Shown here: in pieces, positions 51,043 through 60,317 of the stretch
Position numbering within the stretch: the first letter of the stretch is position 1
Layout: every line of letters begins with the position of its first letter
Assembly: GCF_017695965.1 (NCBI RefSeq)
Contig: NZ_JAAORM010000002.1
Coordinates: 372,001-436,000, forward strand
Length of the DNA stretch: 64,000 nucleotides
Direction of reading: 5' to 3'
From: Prochlorococcus marinus CUG1416
GTDB taxonomy: Bacteria > Cyanobacteriota > Cyanobacteriia > PCC-6307 > Cyanobiaceae
Program-made: the position numbers and the translations under genes
The notes under the pieces: model-generated
Database searches by the model: none
What the model was told of the DNA's origin: nothing
What the model saw: the letters and a program-made list of their open reading frames with translations, nothing else

Positions 51043-51210
51043 TTAAAATGCATCATCATCTATTGTTATAACAGTGGGATCATTACTTTTATAATTAAAA
51101 AAAGGATCTTTTCTAGAAAATAATGTTGAAAAAATATTAAAAATTATATTTTTGAATGATGTATCAAATTGACAATTAAAGTTAAGAAAAATAAAAGGAA
51201 ACTTGAATTT
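51043..51210 (-). pseudogene. Protein-like frame without a usable start
   Basis: A minus-strand open frame ends with SRKDPFFNYKSNDPTVITID and an acidic tail (DDAF), which reads like real protein, but there is no ATG, GTG or TTG between the upstream stop and this part. An ATG near 51210 lies in a different frame and encodes a signal-like start (MRQNFKNSSFLLFFLTLIVN) that stops after 27 codons. One frameshift would join the two. Probably a decayed gene. Confidence 0.3.
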
Positions 51211-51321
51211 TTGAAATTTTGTCTCATCTGTTTAAATTAAGTCTTGATTCGGTTTTCTCTATGGAAATATTCATCAAAGCTGAAATTAACCAAATATATT
51301 AAGTCAAGTTAATAATTCAAA

Positions 51322-51555
51322 ATGTCAGAAAAAAAGGATTCAAAAAAATGTTCTGGAAAGAAAAACATTATGTTTGCCTATGGTTTTATACAACTTGGTT
51401 CTAGTTTCGTATCTGCAATAGCTATAGCTGCAATTGCTTTTGGATTCTGTTCAGTAAAAAAAGAGTCTAAACTTTTCAATAAATGTGTTGCCGAAATTAT
51501 TGAAGATGGTGGTACCAATTCTGAGGCCGTAAGGTATTGCAATGGGGGCAATTAA
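51322..51555 (+). CDS. Small membrane protein with cysteines
   Basis: 77 aa. A Lys-rich N-terminus with KKCSGKKN, one membrane helix (FVSAIAIAAIAFGFCSV), then a soluble tail KLFNKCVAEIIEDGG ... RYCNGGN with two cysteines that could pair outside the membrane. Alone upstream; the gene at 51578 follows on the same strand after 22 bp. Confidence 0.6.
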   Translation: MSEKKDSKKCSGKKNIMFAYGFIQLGSSFVSAIAIAAIAFGFCSVKKESKLFNKCVAEIIEDGGTNSEAVRYCNGGN

Positions 51556-51577
51556 AGGTCCCTCACAGAACAATTAA

Positions 51578-51820
51578 ATGGATTTAACATGTGATTTGAT
51601 TATTGATTCTTTAAAAGAGGAGCCAATTGGAGAAACTGATCATTTTATTTGGTTCATAACGGATATTGGCATTGTTGCCCTATTTAAAAGAAAGTCGAAC
51701 TTTGAAACTTGTAGTTCGAATGTCGAAATTGAGGCAAATAAAATAGCTTTGGATATAACTAAAGAAGAGAAAGAGTACTTCAAAATAAAAGATATACAGC
51801 TTTTCTTGTTTTATTCATGA
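51578..51820 (+). CDS. Small hypothetical protein
   Basis: 80 aa, soluble, acidic (MDLTCDLIIDSLKEEPIGET ... KIALDITKEEKEYFKIKD). No family recognised. Probably cotranscribed with the membrane protein upstream. Confidence 0.55.
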   Translation: MDLTCDLIIDSLKEEPIGETDHFIWFITDIGIVALFKRKSNFETCSSNVEIEANKIALDITKEEKEYFKIKDIQLFLFYS

Positions 51821-51839
51821 TCTAGGATTAGTTCTTGAT

Positions 51840-52031
51840 TTAGTAAGATGGCTCAAGGTTAAAGGCCGGCTCCATAATATTGTTTTCGCTAATTAATTCG
51901 TATGTGAGCTCTTTATTTAGGGCATTAATATAGGATGTATAAAGTTTTCCCCAAACAAATTCAAATTCATCTTTACTTAAATTTTTGAAAAGAATTTCTC
52001 CTTTGAAGTAAATGTGATAAGAATCATTCAT
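51840..52031 (-). CDS. Small hypothetical protein
   Basis: 63 aa. MNDSYHIYFKGEILFKNLSK, then DEFEFVWGKLYTSYINAL. The YHIYFKGEILFKNLSKDEF pattern suggests a small conserved marine-cyanobacterial family (beta strand plus helix); name unknown. Soluble. Confidence 0.6.
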   Translation of the reverse strand: MNDSYHIYFKGEILFKNLSKDEFEFVWGKLYTSYINALNKELTYELISENNIMEPAFNLEPSY

Positions 52032-52128
52032 AGTGGAAAATCAATCTTATCCTTTTTAACGCAAAGGATTTTATATGTAGTATTGTCTGCTACTAAAAAG
52101 GACTTTATAAGTGTAATGAGAAATACTC

Positions 52129-52440
52129 TTAGACCATTCGTGTATTCATTTTTTGTTTTTTGAATAAACCTACTGTCTCATCAAGATCCATACACGGCTG
52201 AATACTGATATCCATTAATCTCCTCCAGGGATGCCATTGTTTCCAAATTGTCTCAAGTGAATCTGCACTAACTACAGAATGTCCAATCCCATTTTGAACC
52301 ATAAAAATCCAAGAATGAACCTCATAGTTTTCTGGACGGTTTTGGGGCCCACCTGATTCGTACCAATTAATTAGCATCTCTGCCCCTTCTTCTTGATCCT
52401 CGCCATCAGTAAATTCGTAGGAAATCAAATACCTTTGCAT
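52129..52440 (-). CDS. DUF3303-like protein
   Basis: 103 aa. The N-terminus RYLISYEFTDGEDQE and the later VHSWIFMVQNGIGHSVV, SADSLETIWKQWHPW resemble the ferredoxin-like dimeric alpha-beta barrel family DUF3303 (a strand, then an aspartate/glutamate-flagged helix, then a conserved tryptophan). Soluble, function unknown. Confidence 0.65.
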   Translation of the reverse strand: MQRYLISYEFTDGEDQEEGAEMLINWYESGGPQNRPENYEVHSWIFMVQNGIGHSVVSADSLETIWKQWHPWRRLMDISIQPCMDLDETVGLFKKQKMNTRMV

Positions 52441-52722
52441 ATAGATTATTATTAAAATCTCTAAACTATATTAACTCTAGATTTAGATATTGCTTTCAAA
52501 TTTAATAAATGCTATGAAGTCTATAGAAGTGATTGTTTTAAATGAATGAAAGATTTGGAAAAATTAAAAAAAATGTCTTAAGTAATATATCTTTTATAAA
52601 TAAGACAATTTTGAAGTATTTTCAAGATCATGATCTATTCGTATAGCTCCTGTTGATAGATAAAATTTGATACTTTTTAAAACACAATAAATTAGTTAAT
52701 ATATTTATACTTAAGAATTTTA

Positions 52723-53106
52723 ATGAAAAATAAAAAGGATAATCGTGATCCAATTGATAATTTAGAGTATGAAAAAGTTCTCGAAGAAGAAATAATTAAT
52801 TCATACGAAAGTAAATTTCAGAAAGATACTCAACCAGACAAAAAAAAGACTAAATTTTACAGACTTAAAAGAACTCCATTAGAAATATTAAATAGGTCAT
52901 TTTTCTTTTTCTTTATTGGAAGTTTTCTTTTCTCTTTGTTTTTAGCTTATTCAGAAAGTAAGTTATGGTTCATTTTTTATCTAATAAGTGCGTTCTCATG
53001 TGTTTTTTATACTCCTAATAGAAAAGCACTTAAAGAATTAATAGCAGCTTGGCCAAATTTAGAGGATCTCATTAAAGGTAAAAGTTTTTGGAGAAAAGGT
53101 AAGTAA
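52723..53106 (+). CDS. Membrane protein with charged N-terminus
   Basis: 127 aa. About 60 charged residues (EYEKVLEEEIINSYESKFQK), then two membrane helices (FFFFFIGSFLFSLFLAY and LWFIFYLISAFSCVFY) and a conserved-looking tail ELIAAWPNLEDLIKGKSFW. Unknown family. Followed 8 bp later by two tiny coupled genes on the same strand. Confidence 0.65.
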   Translation: MKNKKDNRDPIDNLEYEKVLEEEIINSYESKFQKDTQPDKKKTKFYRLKRTPLEILNRSFFFFFIGSFLFSLFLAYSESKLWFIFYLISAFSCVFYTPNRKALKELIAAWPNLEDLIKGKSFWRKGK

Positions 53107-53114
53107 ATTAGATT

Positions 53115-53207
53115 ATGAAACCGTTAAGTTTATTTAAAAAATGGTTATTAAATATTCTTGTGCCATACATAGAGGGCACCAGAAAGAAAAAAGAGGATAA
53201 AAAATGA
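53115..53207 (+). CDS. Tiny basic protein
   Basis: 30 aa: MKPLSLFKKWLLNILVPYIE then a Lys-rich tail. Amphipathic, possibly membrane-bound. Starts 8 bp after the preceding gene; its stop overlaps the next ATG (ATGA). Confidence 0.5.
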   Translation: MKPLSLFKKWLLNILVPYIEGTRKKKEDKK

Positions 53208-53341
53208 GTCTTTTAAATATTGGAATTATTGTTGAAATTTTTTTGTTTGTGGGAGTTTTTTTATGGGTTAAGAAACTAAATAGTAAACAAAGTAGGCAAC
53301 CATCTCTATCAAAAAAGACAATAAAAAATCTTAAATTTTAA
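53204..53341 (+). CDS. Small single-helix membrane protein
   Basis: 45 aa: a membrane helix (NIGIIVEIFLFVGVFLWV) near the start and a basic tail (KKLNSKQSRQPSLSKKTIKN). Its ATG overlaps the stop of the 53115 gene, so translation is coupled. Unknown function. Confidence 0.55.
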   Translation: MSLLNIGIIVEIFLFVGVFLWVKKLNSKQSRQPSLSKKTIKNLKF

Positions 53342-53460
53342 AATTTTGACCAGGAAATAAGAAATCTCTTAATAGAAATCACTTTTATCCGTTATTTATT
53401 ATTTTTTTCTCTCACTTTGTATGCTAAATCGTTTAGAACATCTACATCGTTCTAAAAAAT

Positions 53461-53814
53461 ATGGTTTCCTCTATCCAAGGCCTTGCTCCCATAACAAATC
53501 CACTAAATAGTGTCTTAATAGAAAAAAAACTGATAAATGTTGATCAAAAGTTTATTCAGCTTGTTTCTCTAGCAGAAGGTTTACCTCGTACAGAAGTTAT
53601 TGAAAGTGGAAGGAATTATTGGAGAGGTGTTTGTAGGAGCTTGATTTTTAAATTTCCTGATGATCTTGAAATTTTAAAGCTTGATGTAAGAAGTTATGTA
53701 GATAGATCTAAAGGAATTATTCAAATTAGATCGGCAGCAAGATTAGGCCAATCAGATTTAGGAGTTAATCTCAGAAGAGTTGAATATTTGTTTAATCAGT
53801 TAGAGAAATTTTAA
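53461..53814 (+). CDS. DUF1499 family protein
   Basis: 117 aa. The core YWRGVCRSLIFKFPDDLEIL, then VRSYVDRSKGIIQIRSAARL and GQSDLGVNLRRVEYLFNQL, match DUF1499 (conserved FPDD, RSASR-like and SDLGVN). Soluble, function unknown; plant relatives are chloroplast proteins. It stands alone. Confidence 0.85.
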   Translation: MVSSIQGLAPITNPLNSVLIEKKLINVDQKFIQLVSLAEGLPRTEVIESGRNYWRGVCRSLIFKFPDDLEILKLDVRSYVDRSKGIIQIRSAARLGQSDLGVNLRRVEYLFNQLEKF

Positions 53815-53891
53815 TTAATCTGATTTTTATAAATTTAAGGTTCTTTTTACCAAATAGTTGTGCTTTAATTCATAAGAATATTTGAAATACC

Positions 53892-54023
53892 ATGGTAAAG
53901 ATAATCTTAGTTGGAATTATTTTCGCGCTTGTATATTCTCAACCTGATCTTCGTCTTACAGTGGCAGATTGGTTAAAGACAGCTTCTGATTTTTTAATTG
54001 AATCGGTAAAAGTAAAACCTTAA
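53892..54023 (+). CDS. Small exported or anchored protein
   Basis: 43 aa: MVKIILVGIIFALVYSQPDL, then RLTVADWLKTASDFLIESVK. The N-terminus can act as a signal anchor, and the rest is an amphipathic helix. Unknown family. Confidence 0.55.
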   Translation: MVKIILVGIIFALVYSQPDLRLTVADWLKTASDFLIESVKVKP

Positions 54024-54043
54024 ATAGATTTTTAAATCAACAA

Positions 54044-54130
54044 CTAAATAAGACCTGATACAGTAACCATTTGCTTAATGCAAACAGCTATGAAAATAAA
54101 TATTATTATCCTGCTTAATATGTATTTCAC
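54044..54130 (-). CDS. Tiny membrane peptide
   Basis: 28 aa from a GTG start: MKYILSRIIIFIFIAVCIKQ then MVTVSGLI. One helix. Start codon and gene status are uncertain, but the composition resembles the other tiny membrane peptides of this region. Confidence 0.4.
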   Translation of the reverse strand: MKYILSRIIIFIFIAVCIKQMVTVSGLI

Positions 54131-54207
54131 TTAAACAAATAAATAGTTTTAGGAACATAATAGAAAATTTTTTTGAAATTTTTGAATAGTTAACGATAAT
54201 AAGGGAT

Positions 54208-55263
54208 ATGAAGCTTAGATTATTTGAGTTCTATTTTATTAAAGATTATTTAAGGCCTTGGTTTGGTCTTATTTATTCTTTATTCTTTCTGTTTTTTTTA
54301 GGTGCAATTGGATATCGAATAACAGAGGGATGGGAATGGAGTGATTGCTTATGGATGGTTCTAATCACAATAACCACTATTGGTTTTGGAGAAGTTCAAC
54401 CTTTAAGTCCTGAAGGCAGGATCGTGACTGTTTTAGTAATCGTTGGCGGATTGATCTTTATTCAATTTACCTTTCAAAAAGCTGTTAGATTATTCGAATC
54501 AGGCTATTTTCAAAGAGTAAACGAATTACGTTTTAAAAGACTTCTTAGAAAAATGGAAAATCATGTAATTTTGTGCGGATATGGGAGGGTAGGTCAGGAA
54601 ATATCTAATCAAATAAAAACACAAAATATTCCAATTATCGTTGTTGAGAGTGATGAAGATAGAAAAAAGATTGCTGAAGAAAATGGTTTAGAAGTACTTT
54701 GTGCTGATGCAACTCTTGATGAGACTTTAAAACTGGCAGGATTAGAAAAATGCAAAAGTTTGGTTGTTACCTTACCTAATGATGCTGCTAATTTATATGT
54801 AGTTTTAAGCGCTAAAGGGATAAGAAGTTCTATAAGAGTAATTGCAAGAGCTGGAACTGAAGAAGCCGCAAGTAAGTTGAGATTAGCTGGAGCAAGTATA
54901 GTCGTAAGCCCTTATATCGCAGCAGGGAGAGCAATGGCATCAATGGCTTTAAGACCAATAGCTATCGACTTCCTTGATCTGCTTGCAGGAAGTGAATGTG
55001 AAATTGAAGAATTTGAATTAAGTAATGATATTAGTCTTTTTGAAACAGCAGAGAAAAGATCACTTTCTGAACTTGGAATAGGCAAAAAGAGCGGTGCAAA
55101 AATTTTAGCTATTAAAGAAAATGAAAAGTTGTTCACTAATCCTGGCGGTAATTTCATACTTCAGCCAGGTCAGGTATTAATAGCTTTTGGTAGTAAAGAA
55201 CAACTGAATATTTTAAACGGATTATTAGGAAATCTTGTCGTAGCAGTAGAACTATTAAAATAG
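54208..55263 (+). CDS. Potassium channel-like protein with TrkA-N/RCK domains
   Basis: 351 aa. Two membrane helices flank a pore loop with the selectivity filter TTIGFGEV (about residues 65-72). A cytoplasmic RCK/TrkA-N domain follows, with the Rossmann motif ILCGYGRVGQEI (about 117-128), and a TrkA-C domain (AKILAIKENEKLF). A ligand-gated K+ channel of bacterial Kch/MthK type. Inner membrane. ATG start at 54208. Confidence 0.92.
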   Translation: MKLRLFEFYFIKDYLRPWFGLIYSLFFLFFLGAIGYRITEGWEWSDCLWMVLITITTIGFGEVQPLSPEGRIVTVLVIVGGLIFIQFTFQKAVRLFESGYFQRVNELRFKRLLRKMENHVILCGYGRVGQEISNQIKTQNIPIIVVESDEDRKKIAEENGLEVLCADATLDETLKLAGLEKCKSLVVTLPNDAANLYVVLSAKGIRSSIRVIARAGTEEAASKLRLAGASIVVSPYIAAGRAMASMALRPIAIDFLDLLAGSECEIEEFELSNDISLFETAEKRSLSELGIGKKSGAKILAIKENEKLFTNPGGNFILQPGQVLIAFGSKEQLNILNGLLGNLVVAVELLK

Positions 55264-55317
55264 ATAGATCGAGATAAAGAATTTATTGCTAAGCTAATTT
55301 TGGGTGGAATAAATCAA

Positions 55318-55671
55318 ATGAAAATATTTAAATTTCTATTTGTAATTCCAGTAATAACTTTAATAATTATTTTTCAAACCTCTTTGCAAAATAGATATCT
55401 AATGGCTTCTGATATTAGAGATGGAGAAACCATTTTTAGAAATGTTTGTGCAGGCTGCCATGTTAGAGGTGGATCAGTCGTTCTCAAAGGATCTAAATCA
55501 TTAAAACTTTCCGATCTTGAAAAAAGAGGAATAGCTGATGTAAATTCAATAACAAAAATTGCTAATGATGGGATTGGTTTTATGAAGGGTTATAAAAATA
55601 AATTGAAGGATGGAGAGGATAAGGTTCTTGCACAATGGATTATTCAAAATGCAGAAAAGGGTTGGGAGTAG
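55318..55671 (+). CDS. Class I cytochrome c (c6-like)
   Basis: 117 aa from the ATG at 55318, preferred to a TTG at 55300 because the signal peptide (FKFLFVIPVITLIIIF) then starts properly. The heme motif CAGCH with a preceding NV is at about residue 44-48, and the axial Met is in GFMKGY. The mature protein is lumenal and resembles cytochrome c6/c553 but is not clearly the plastocyanin-replacing form. It ends directly before the LptA-like gene (TAGATG). Confidence 0.87.
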   Translation: MKIFKFLFVIPVITLIIIFQTSLQNRYLMASDIRDGETIFRNVCAGCHVRGGSVVLKGSKSLKLSDLEKRGIADVNSITKIANDGIGFMKGYKNKLKDGEDKVLAQWIIQNAEKGWE

Positions 55672-56040
55672 ATGAAAAGCTTATTTCTTGCATCGTTTTT
55701 ATTTCTATTGGCTGAATTTTCTTTTGCTGAGGAATTAATTAATTACACAATTATATCTGATTCTCAAATAAATACTTTAGAAGGTGATTTGGAGGCTAAG
55801 GGAAATGTAGTTATTAAAAGTAATAGTGGTAATTTTGAGGCTTACTCTGACCAGCTTTCTTTTGACAAGGATGATAAATCTCTAAAACTTATTGGAAATG
55901 TATATGTAAAAAATTTAGAGTCTGAGGGAATTGCAATTGAAGAAACATCTGGAGATGAGCTGACCATATTTACTGATACGGGAATTTTTGAATTCAAATC
56001 TCAAAACAAAAACAGAGTAACAACAAAAATTAAATTCTAA
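55672..56040 (+). CDS. LptA/OstA-domain exported protein
   Basis: 122 aa. A signal peptide (SLFLASFLFLLAEFSFA) is followed by an OstA/LptA beta-jellyroll repeat (INTLEGDLEAKGNVVIKSNS ... LKLIGNVYVKNLES). In gram-negative cells LptA carries lipopolysaccharide across the periplasm. Short for LptA but complete. Its start directly abuts the cytochrome c stop, so the two are translationally coupled. Confidence 0.8.
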   Translation: MKSLFLASFLFLLAEFSFAEELINYTIISDSQINTLEGDLEAKGNVVIKSNSGNFEAYSDQLSFDKDDKSLKLIGNVYVKNLESEGIAIEETSGDELTIFTDTGIFEFKSQNKNRVTTKIKF

Positions 56041-56194
56041 ATAAAGAGTTGATATTTAATTTCTAGTTGATCTCTTAATGCTGAGATATACATAATTATT
56101 ATTTATATCAAAATAATTTGATTAATATATCTTGAAATTTTTAAATTAACTTTTGGCTGTAATTTATATTTAAGATTATTATTACTCATTAAAG

Positions 56195-57166
56195 GTGGGC
56201 ATTTTCAAAAAAGTCCTTATTTTATCTTCTGCTATCTCATTAGTTCTCTCTCAAGAAGCGATTGCTTCAAAAAGATTGAGCGGAGCAGGTGCTACATTTC
56301 CCTCGAAAATTTATACCAGGTGGTTTTTTGACTTAGCCAAATCTGGTGGACCAAGGGTTAATTACCAAGCAGTTGGTTCGGGCTCTGGAAGAAAAGCTTT
56401 TATAGACCGAACTGTAAACTTTGGTGCATCAGATGATCCTATGAAAGATTCTGATATAGAGAAAGTAACTAGAGGACTTGTTCAAATACCTATGGTTGGT
56501 GGAACTATTGCTTTTGGTTATAACTATGATTGCGATTTGAAACTTACACAAGAGCAAGCAGTACGAGTCGCAATGGGTATGGTTAAAAACTGGAAAGAAT
56601 TAGGTTGTAAATCAGGAAAGTTAACTTGGACACATCGTTCTGATGGTTCAGGAACTACTAAGGCTTTCACAAATTCTATGGAAGCATTTTCACCAACATG
56701 GACTTTAGGAACTGGTAAATCAGTTAAGTGGCCAGCAGGCGTTGGAGCAAAAGGTAATGCCGGTGTTGCAGGTGTAATTCAAAACACTCCAGGCGCAATT
56801 GGTTATGTAAATCAGTCATATATTAAAGGTAATGTTAAGGCTGCTGCGATTCAAAATCTTTCAGGTGAGTTTCTAAAACCATCTGCAGAGGCAGGAGCTA
56901 AGGCTCTTAATGGTATTACTTTAGATGAAAATCTTGCGGGTAAAAATCCTAATCCAACAGCGAAAGGCGCGTACCCTATCGCTTCATTGACATGGATACT
57001 TGCTTACGAAAAAGGTAATGGTAGAAACACTAAAGCAATAAAACAAGCATTTAATACATTATTAAGTGATGAGTATCAAGATAAGGCTTCATCCCTTGGA
57101 TTTATTCCCTTAAAAGGGAATATCCTTTTGAAATCAAGAGCTGCCGTTGAAAAAATAGGTAGTTAA
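56195..57166 (+). CDS. pstS: Phosphate-binding protein PstS
   Basis: 323 aa from GTG 56195. A signal peptide (KVLILSSAISLVLSQEAIAS) is followed by the phosphate-binding fold: SGAGATFPSKIYTRWF, GSGSGRKAFI, NFGASDDPM and TWTHRSDGSGTTKAFTNSM with the phosphate-contacting residues. High-affinity periplasmic phosphate receptor, strongly induced by phosphate limitation in Prochlorococcus. First gene of pst; a long 155-bp leader precedes it, in which I cannot identify a clear Pho box by eye. Confidence 0.96.
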   Translation: MGIFKKVLILSSAISLVLSQEAIASKRLSGAGATFPSKIYTRWFFDLAKSGGPRVNYQAVGSGSGRKAFIDRTVNFGASDDPMKDSDIEKVTRGLVQIPMVGGTIAFGYNYDCDLKLTQEQAVRVAMGMVKNWKELGCKSGKLTWTHRSDGSGTTKAFTNSMEAFSPTWTLGTGKSVKWPAGVGAKGNAGVAGVIQNTPGAIGYVNQSYIKGNVKAAAIQNLSGEFLKPSAEAGAKALNGITLDENLAGKNPNPTAKGAYPIASLTWILAYEKGNGRNTKAIKQAFNTLLSDEYQDKASSLGFIPLKGNILLKSRAAVEKIGS

Positions 57167-57271
57167 ATTTTTTAATAGATGTCAAATTATCATGACTTTC
57201 ATATACCTTTAACCCCTCTTAAAGTCTTTTACAACATTTAGTAGTAGATTTATAGAGATATTCTTTTTTTA

Positions 57272-58219
57272 ATGGAAGAGAAATTAACTCTTTTCAAGAA
57301 TCGTAAAAGATTCGGTATCGAAAAAAATATAGATATTATCTTCAAGAATACTGCTCTAGTCTTGTCTAGTTTTGTAGCAATAATACTTTTAGGAATTATT
57401 TTAGTAGTCTTTTTTCAGTCATTTGAATCCTTTTCAAGATATGGATTGAAGTTTTTAGTAACCTCTGAATGGAATCCAGTAAAAGATGAATACGGAGCTT
57501 TTACTGCAATTTATGGCACATTAGTGACCTCATTTCTTTCGTTATTAATAACTATCCCTTTGGGCGTTGGAACTGCAATATTTATTACCGAGGACTTTGT
57601 ACCGAAAGTTTTTAGAGAAATAATAGGTTCTTTTGTTGAATTATTAGCAGCTATTCCATCAGTTGTATTGGGACTTTGGGCAATATTTGTAATGGAACCT
57701 TTTTTTAGAGCATTTTTTGTCTTTTTGCATAATTTCTTTGGTTGGATACCTTTATTTAGTACAGAACCTACAGGTAGGAATTCCTTGTTAGCAATATTGA
57801 TTTTAGTAGTTATGCTTTTGCCAATAGTGACTGCTATAGCAAGAGATTCTCTTAATCAAGTTCCTAAAAAGTTAAGAAATGCAGCCTATGGAATTGGAGC
57901 AAGTAGATGGAAAACAATATTTTCAGTAATCTTGCCAGCAGCGTTATCAGGAATCATGGCAGGAGTTCTATTGGCTTTAGGTAGGGCAATGGGAGAAACA
58001 ATGGCTGTCACAATGATTATTGGTAATTCCAATGCATTTAGTTGGTCTCTATTATCTCCTGGATATACCATTTCCTCCATGCTCGCAAACCAGTTTGGTG
58101 AAGCTGATGGAAGTCAGGTTTCATCACTTTTTTATGCGGCTTTTGTACTGATGATCCTTTCTTTAGTGGTCAATATCTTTGCTCAATGGCTAGTTAAGAA
58201 ATTTAGTCTCAAATATTAG
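57272..58219 (+). CDS. pstC: Phosphate ABC permease PstC
   Basis: 315 aa, six membrane helices. The family motif GIGASRWKTIFSVILPAALS in the cytoplasmic EAA loop, and the preceding SFVELLAAIPSVVLGLW, match PstC. Inner membrane; with PstA forms the channel. Located 105 bp after pstS, so a separate processing or promoter step may lie between. Length normal. Confidence 0.95.
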   Translation: MEEKLTLFKNRKRFGIEKNIDIIFKNTALVLSSFVAIILLGIILVVFFQSFESFSRYGLKFLVTSEWNPVKDEYGAFTAIYGTLVTSFLSLLITIPLGVGTAIFITEDFVPKVFREIIGSFVELLAAIPSVVLGLWAIFVMEPFFRAFFVFLHNFFGWIPLFSTEPTGRNSLLAILILVVMLLPIVTAIARDSLNQVPKKLRNAAYGIGASRWKTIFSVILPAALSGIMAGVLLALGRAMGETMAVTMIIGNSNAFSWSLLSPGYTISSMLANQFGEADGSQVSSLFYAAFVLMILSLVVNIFAQWLVKKFSLKY

Positions 58220-58225
58220 ATAATT

Positions 58226-59119
58226 ATGAATTCACTCTATTACCAGAAAAGATTATCAAGAAATATAGGAGATAAATTCTTTACTTCTTTATCAGTAATT
58301 TGTGCATTGATAGCAATACTTCCTTTGATTTTTCTAGTGACTTATATCCTTTACAAAGGTGGATCTCAAATTACACCAGAATTATTTACTTTAGAACCAA
58401 ATCCTCCTGGAGATGATTTAGATGCAGGAGGTATTAATCCTGCATTAATAGGGACATTAATAATTACTACCATTGCTTCAATTATTGCGATACCAGTAGG
58501 TGTTGGCGGTGGTATATATCTAGCGGAATATTCTAAAGGCGGTTCTTTTTCAAGATTTATCAGATTTGGGGTAAATGTTTTAGCAGGAGTCCCCTCAATA
58601 ATTGCCGGTGTTTTTATTTATGCCTTAATTGTTTCTACAAAGATCTTATTTGGAAGTATGTACAGTGGCTTGGCTGGAGGGATGGCGCTTTCAATATTGA
58701 TGTTGCCTACTGTGATAAAAACAACTGATGAAGGCTTGAAGTTAGTGCCCAATGAGTTGAGATATGCTTCTCTCGGTGTTGGAGCAAGTATGTATACAAC
58801 AATATTGAAAGTTACTTTACCCTCTGCGTTTAGATCTATCGCTACTGGGGTTGTACTTGGAATCGCAAGGGCGGCAGGCGAAACAGCACCTTTGATATTT
58901 ACGGCTTTATTCTCTTACTACTACATAACAGGCTTTGAAGACTTGTTTTATGAGATGGGTTCCTTGGCTGTATTGATATATAACTTTGCCCTTGAACCTT
59001 ATGATGCACAAAATAAACTAGCCTGGGCAGCTTCCTTTATTCTTGTTTTATCGATACTATCAGTAAATATATTTTCAAGGATATTGGCCGCTTTTACTGA
59101 GAAAACCAAGAGAGTATAA
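58226..59119 (+). CDS. pstA: Phosphate ABC permease PstA
   Basis: 297 aa, six membrane helices. PstA hallmarks: IPVGVGGGIYLAEYSKGG, VNVLAGVPSIIAGVFIYA and the EAA loop ASLGVGASMYTTILKVTLPS, then ARAAGETAPLIFTALF. Starts 6 bp after pstC and its stop abuts pstB, so the three are one operon. Inner membrane. Confidence 0.95.
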   Translation: MNSLYYQKRLSRNIGDKFFTSLSVICALIAILPLIFLVTYILYKGGSQITPELFTLEPNPPGDDLDAGGINPALIGTLIITTIASIIAIPVGVGGGIYLAEYSKGGSFSRFIRFGVNVLAGVPSIIAGVFIYALIVSTKILFGSMYSGLAGGMALSILMLPTVIKTTDEGLKLVPNELRYASLGVGASMYTTILKVTLPSAFRSIATGVVLGIARAAGETAPLIFTALFSYYYITGFEDLFYEMGSLAVLIYNFALEPYDAQNKLAWAASFILVLSILSVNIFSRILAAFTEKTKRV

Positions 59120-59929
59120 ATGATTAAAACTAATAAAAAAACACCAAAGAATATCATTTTATCTCTTGAGAATGTCTCTATTAGCTATGGAACTTTTGAA
59201 GCTGTAAGAAATGTTTTTTGTAACTTTAAAAAAGGAAATATAACTTCTCTTATTGGCCCTTCTGGTTGTGGTAAATCAACTGTCCTTAGATCTTTAAACA
59301 GAATGAACGATTTAATTCCTAATTGTTCACTAAAGGGAACTGTGCTTTTTGATGGGACTAATATTTATGACAAAAGAGTAGATCCAGTTGAAGTAAGAAG
59401 AAGAATTGGTATGGTATTTCAACAGCCCAATCCGTTCCCAAAATCTATCTACGAAAATATTGCATTTGGGGCAAGAATCAATGGCTTTACGGGAGATATG
59501 GATGAATTAGTCGAAAGTTCACTAAGAAAGGCTGCTTTATGGGACGAATGTAAGGATAAATTAAATGATAGTGGTTACTCTTTATCTGGAGGACAACAAC
59601 AAAGATTATGTATTGCTAGAACCATCGCAATTGAACCTGAAATAATTCTCATGGATGAGCCTTGTTCAGCGTTGGATCCAATCTCTACTTTGAAAATAGA
59701 GGAAACGATGCATGAACTTAAGAAGAATTACACAATAATAATCGTTACTCATAATATGCAACAGGCATTAAGAGTTAGTGATATGACTGCATTTTTTAAT
59801 GCTATTGAATATGAAGATGGAGATGGAGGCAAAGTCGGATATTTAGCAGAATTTGATACGACAAAAAAAATTTTTAACTCTCCAAAAGAAAAAACCACTC
59901 AGGAATACATATCAGGTAAATTTGGTTAA
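59120..59929 (+). CDS. pstB: Phosphate ABC transporter ATPase PstB
   Basis: 269 aa. Walker [21 protein letters not shown] (as in PstB), Q-loop [19 protein letters not shown], signature [16 protein letters not shown], Walker [14 protein letters not shown], switch His VTHNMQQA. Powers the PstCA channel. ATG immediately after the pstA stop. No phoU lies downstream, and none is seen elsewhere in this window. Confidence 0.97.
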   Translation: MIKTNKKTPKNIILSLENVSISYGTFEAVRNVFCNFKKGNITSLIGPSGCGKSTVLRSLNRMNDLIPNCSLKGTVLFDGTNIYDKRVDPVEVRRRIGMVFQQPNPFPKSIYENIAFGARINGFTGDMDELVESSLRKAALWDECKDKLNDSGYSLSGGQQQRLCIARTIAIEPEIILMDEPCSALDPISTLKIEETMHELKKNYTIIIVTHNMQQALRVSDMTAFFNAIEYEDGDGGKVGYLAEFDTTKKIFNSPKEKTTQEYISGKFG

Positions 59930-60035
59930 TGTTTAATTTTTACCTCTACAATAAAAAGCCTTGCATCGAACAAGGTTAAGGGGTAGACAAACAGTATAAA
60001 TACCTATATAGTTATCTCGAACTAATATTTAAACG

Positions 60036-60125
60036 TTGAAAAACTTTCCTTATCTACCTTTCTTGATTTTTGCAGGAGCTATAATTACAACTGCTACTAT
60101 AGGTTTACCTGTATTTACTTCATAA
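60036..60125 (+). CDS. Tiny single-helix membrane peptide
   Basis: 29 aa from TTG 60036: MKNFPYLPFLIFAGAIITTA then TIGLPVFTS. One helix. Start codon weak and no ribosome site, but the sequence is protein-like. Family unknown. Confidence 0.4.
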   Translation: MKNFPYLPFLIFAGAIITTATIGLPVFTS

Positions 60126-60317
60126 TTTAAAAGTATTTCTATTTAAGGTAATATTATGATTTTTTTATTAAAAAAAATTAATTGGAAGTCCTCATAAATC
60201 ATAAACAAATGGAAATTTATTTGACTTTATGAAAAAAAGAGAGAATATGAATTTGTGTGGGAGTGAAATCTGTATTAAAACCATTTTCTAAGGTGGTTTA
60301 TTTCTAATTTATTTATT

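Noticed and set aside
52542-52646. 34-codon plus-strand ORF (MNERFGKIKK...)
   Set aside because: Composition is plausible but nothing else supports it; kept out for lack of evidence.
56041-56194. Pho box upstream of pstS
   Set aside because: TTTAA-like blocks occur, but no spaced direct repeats of the PhoB type could be seen; in such AT-rich DNA isolated matches mean nothing.
59955-59980. Hairpin CCTTG...CAAGG after pstB as its terminator
   Set aside because: The T-run is on the minus-strand side, so it is in the wrong orientation to end pst; no minus-strand gene needs it.
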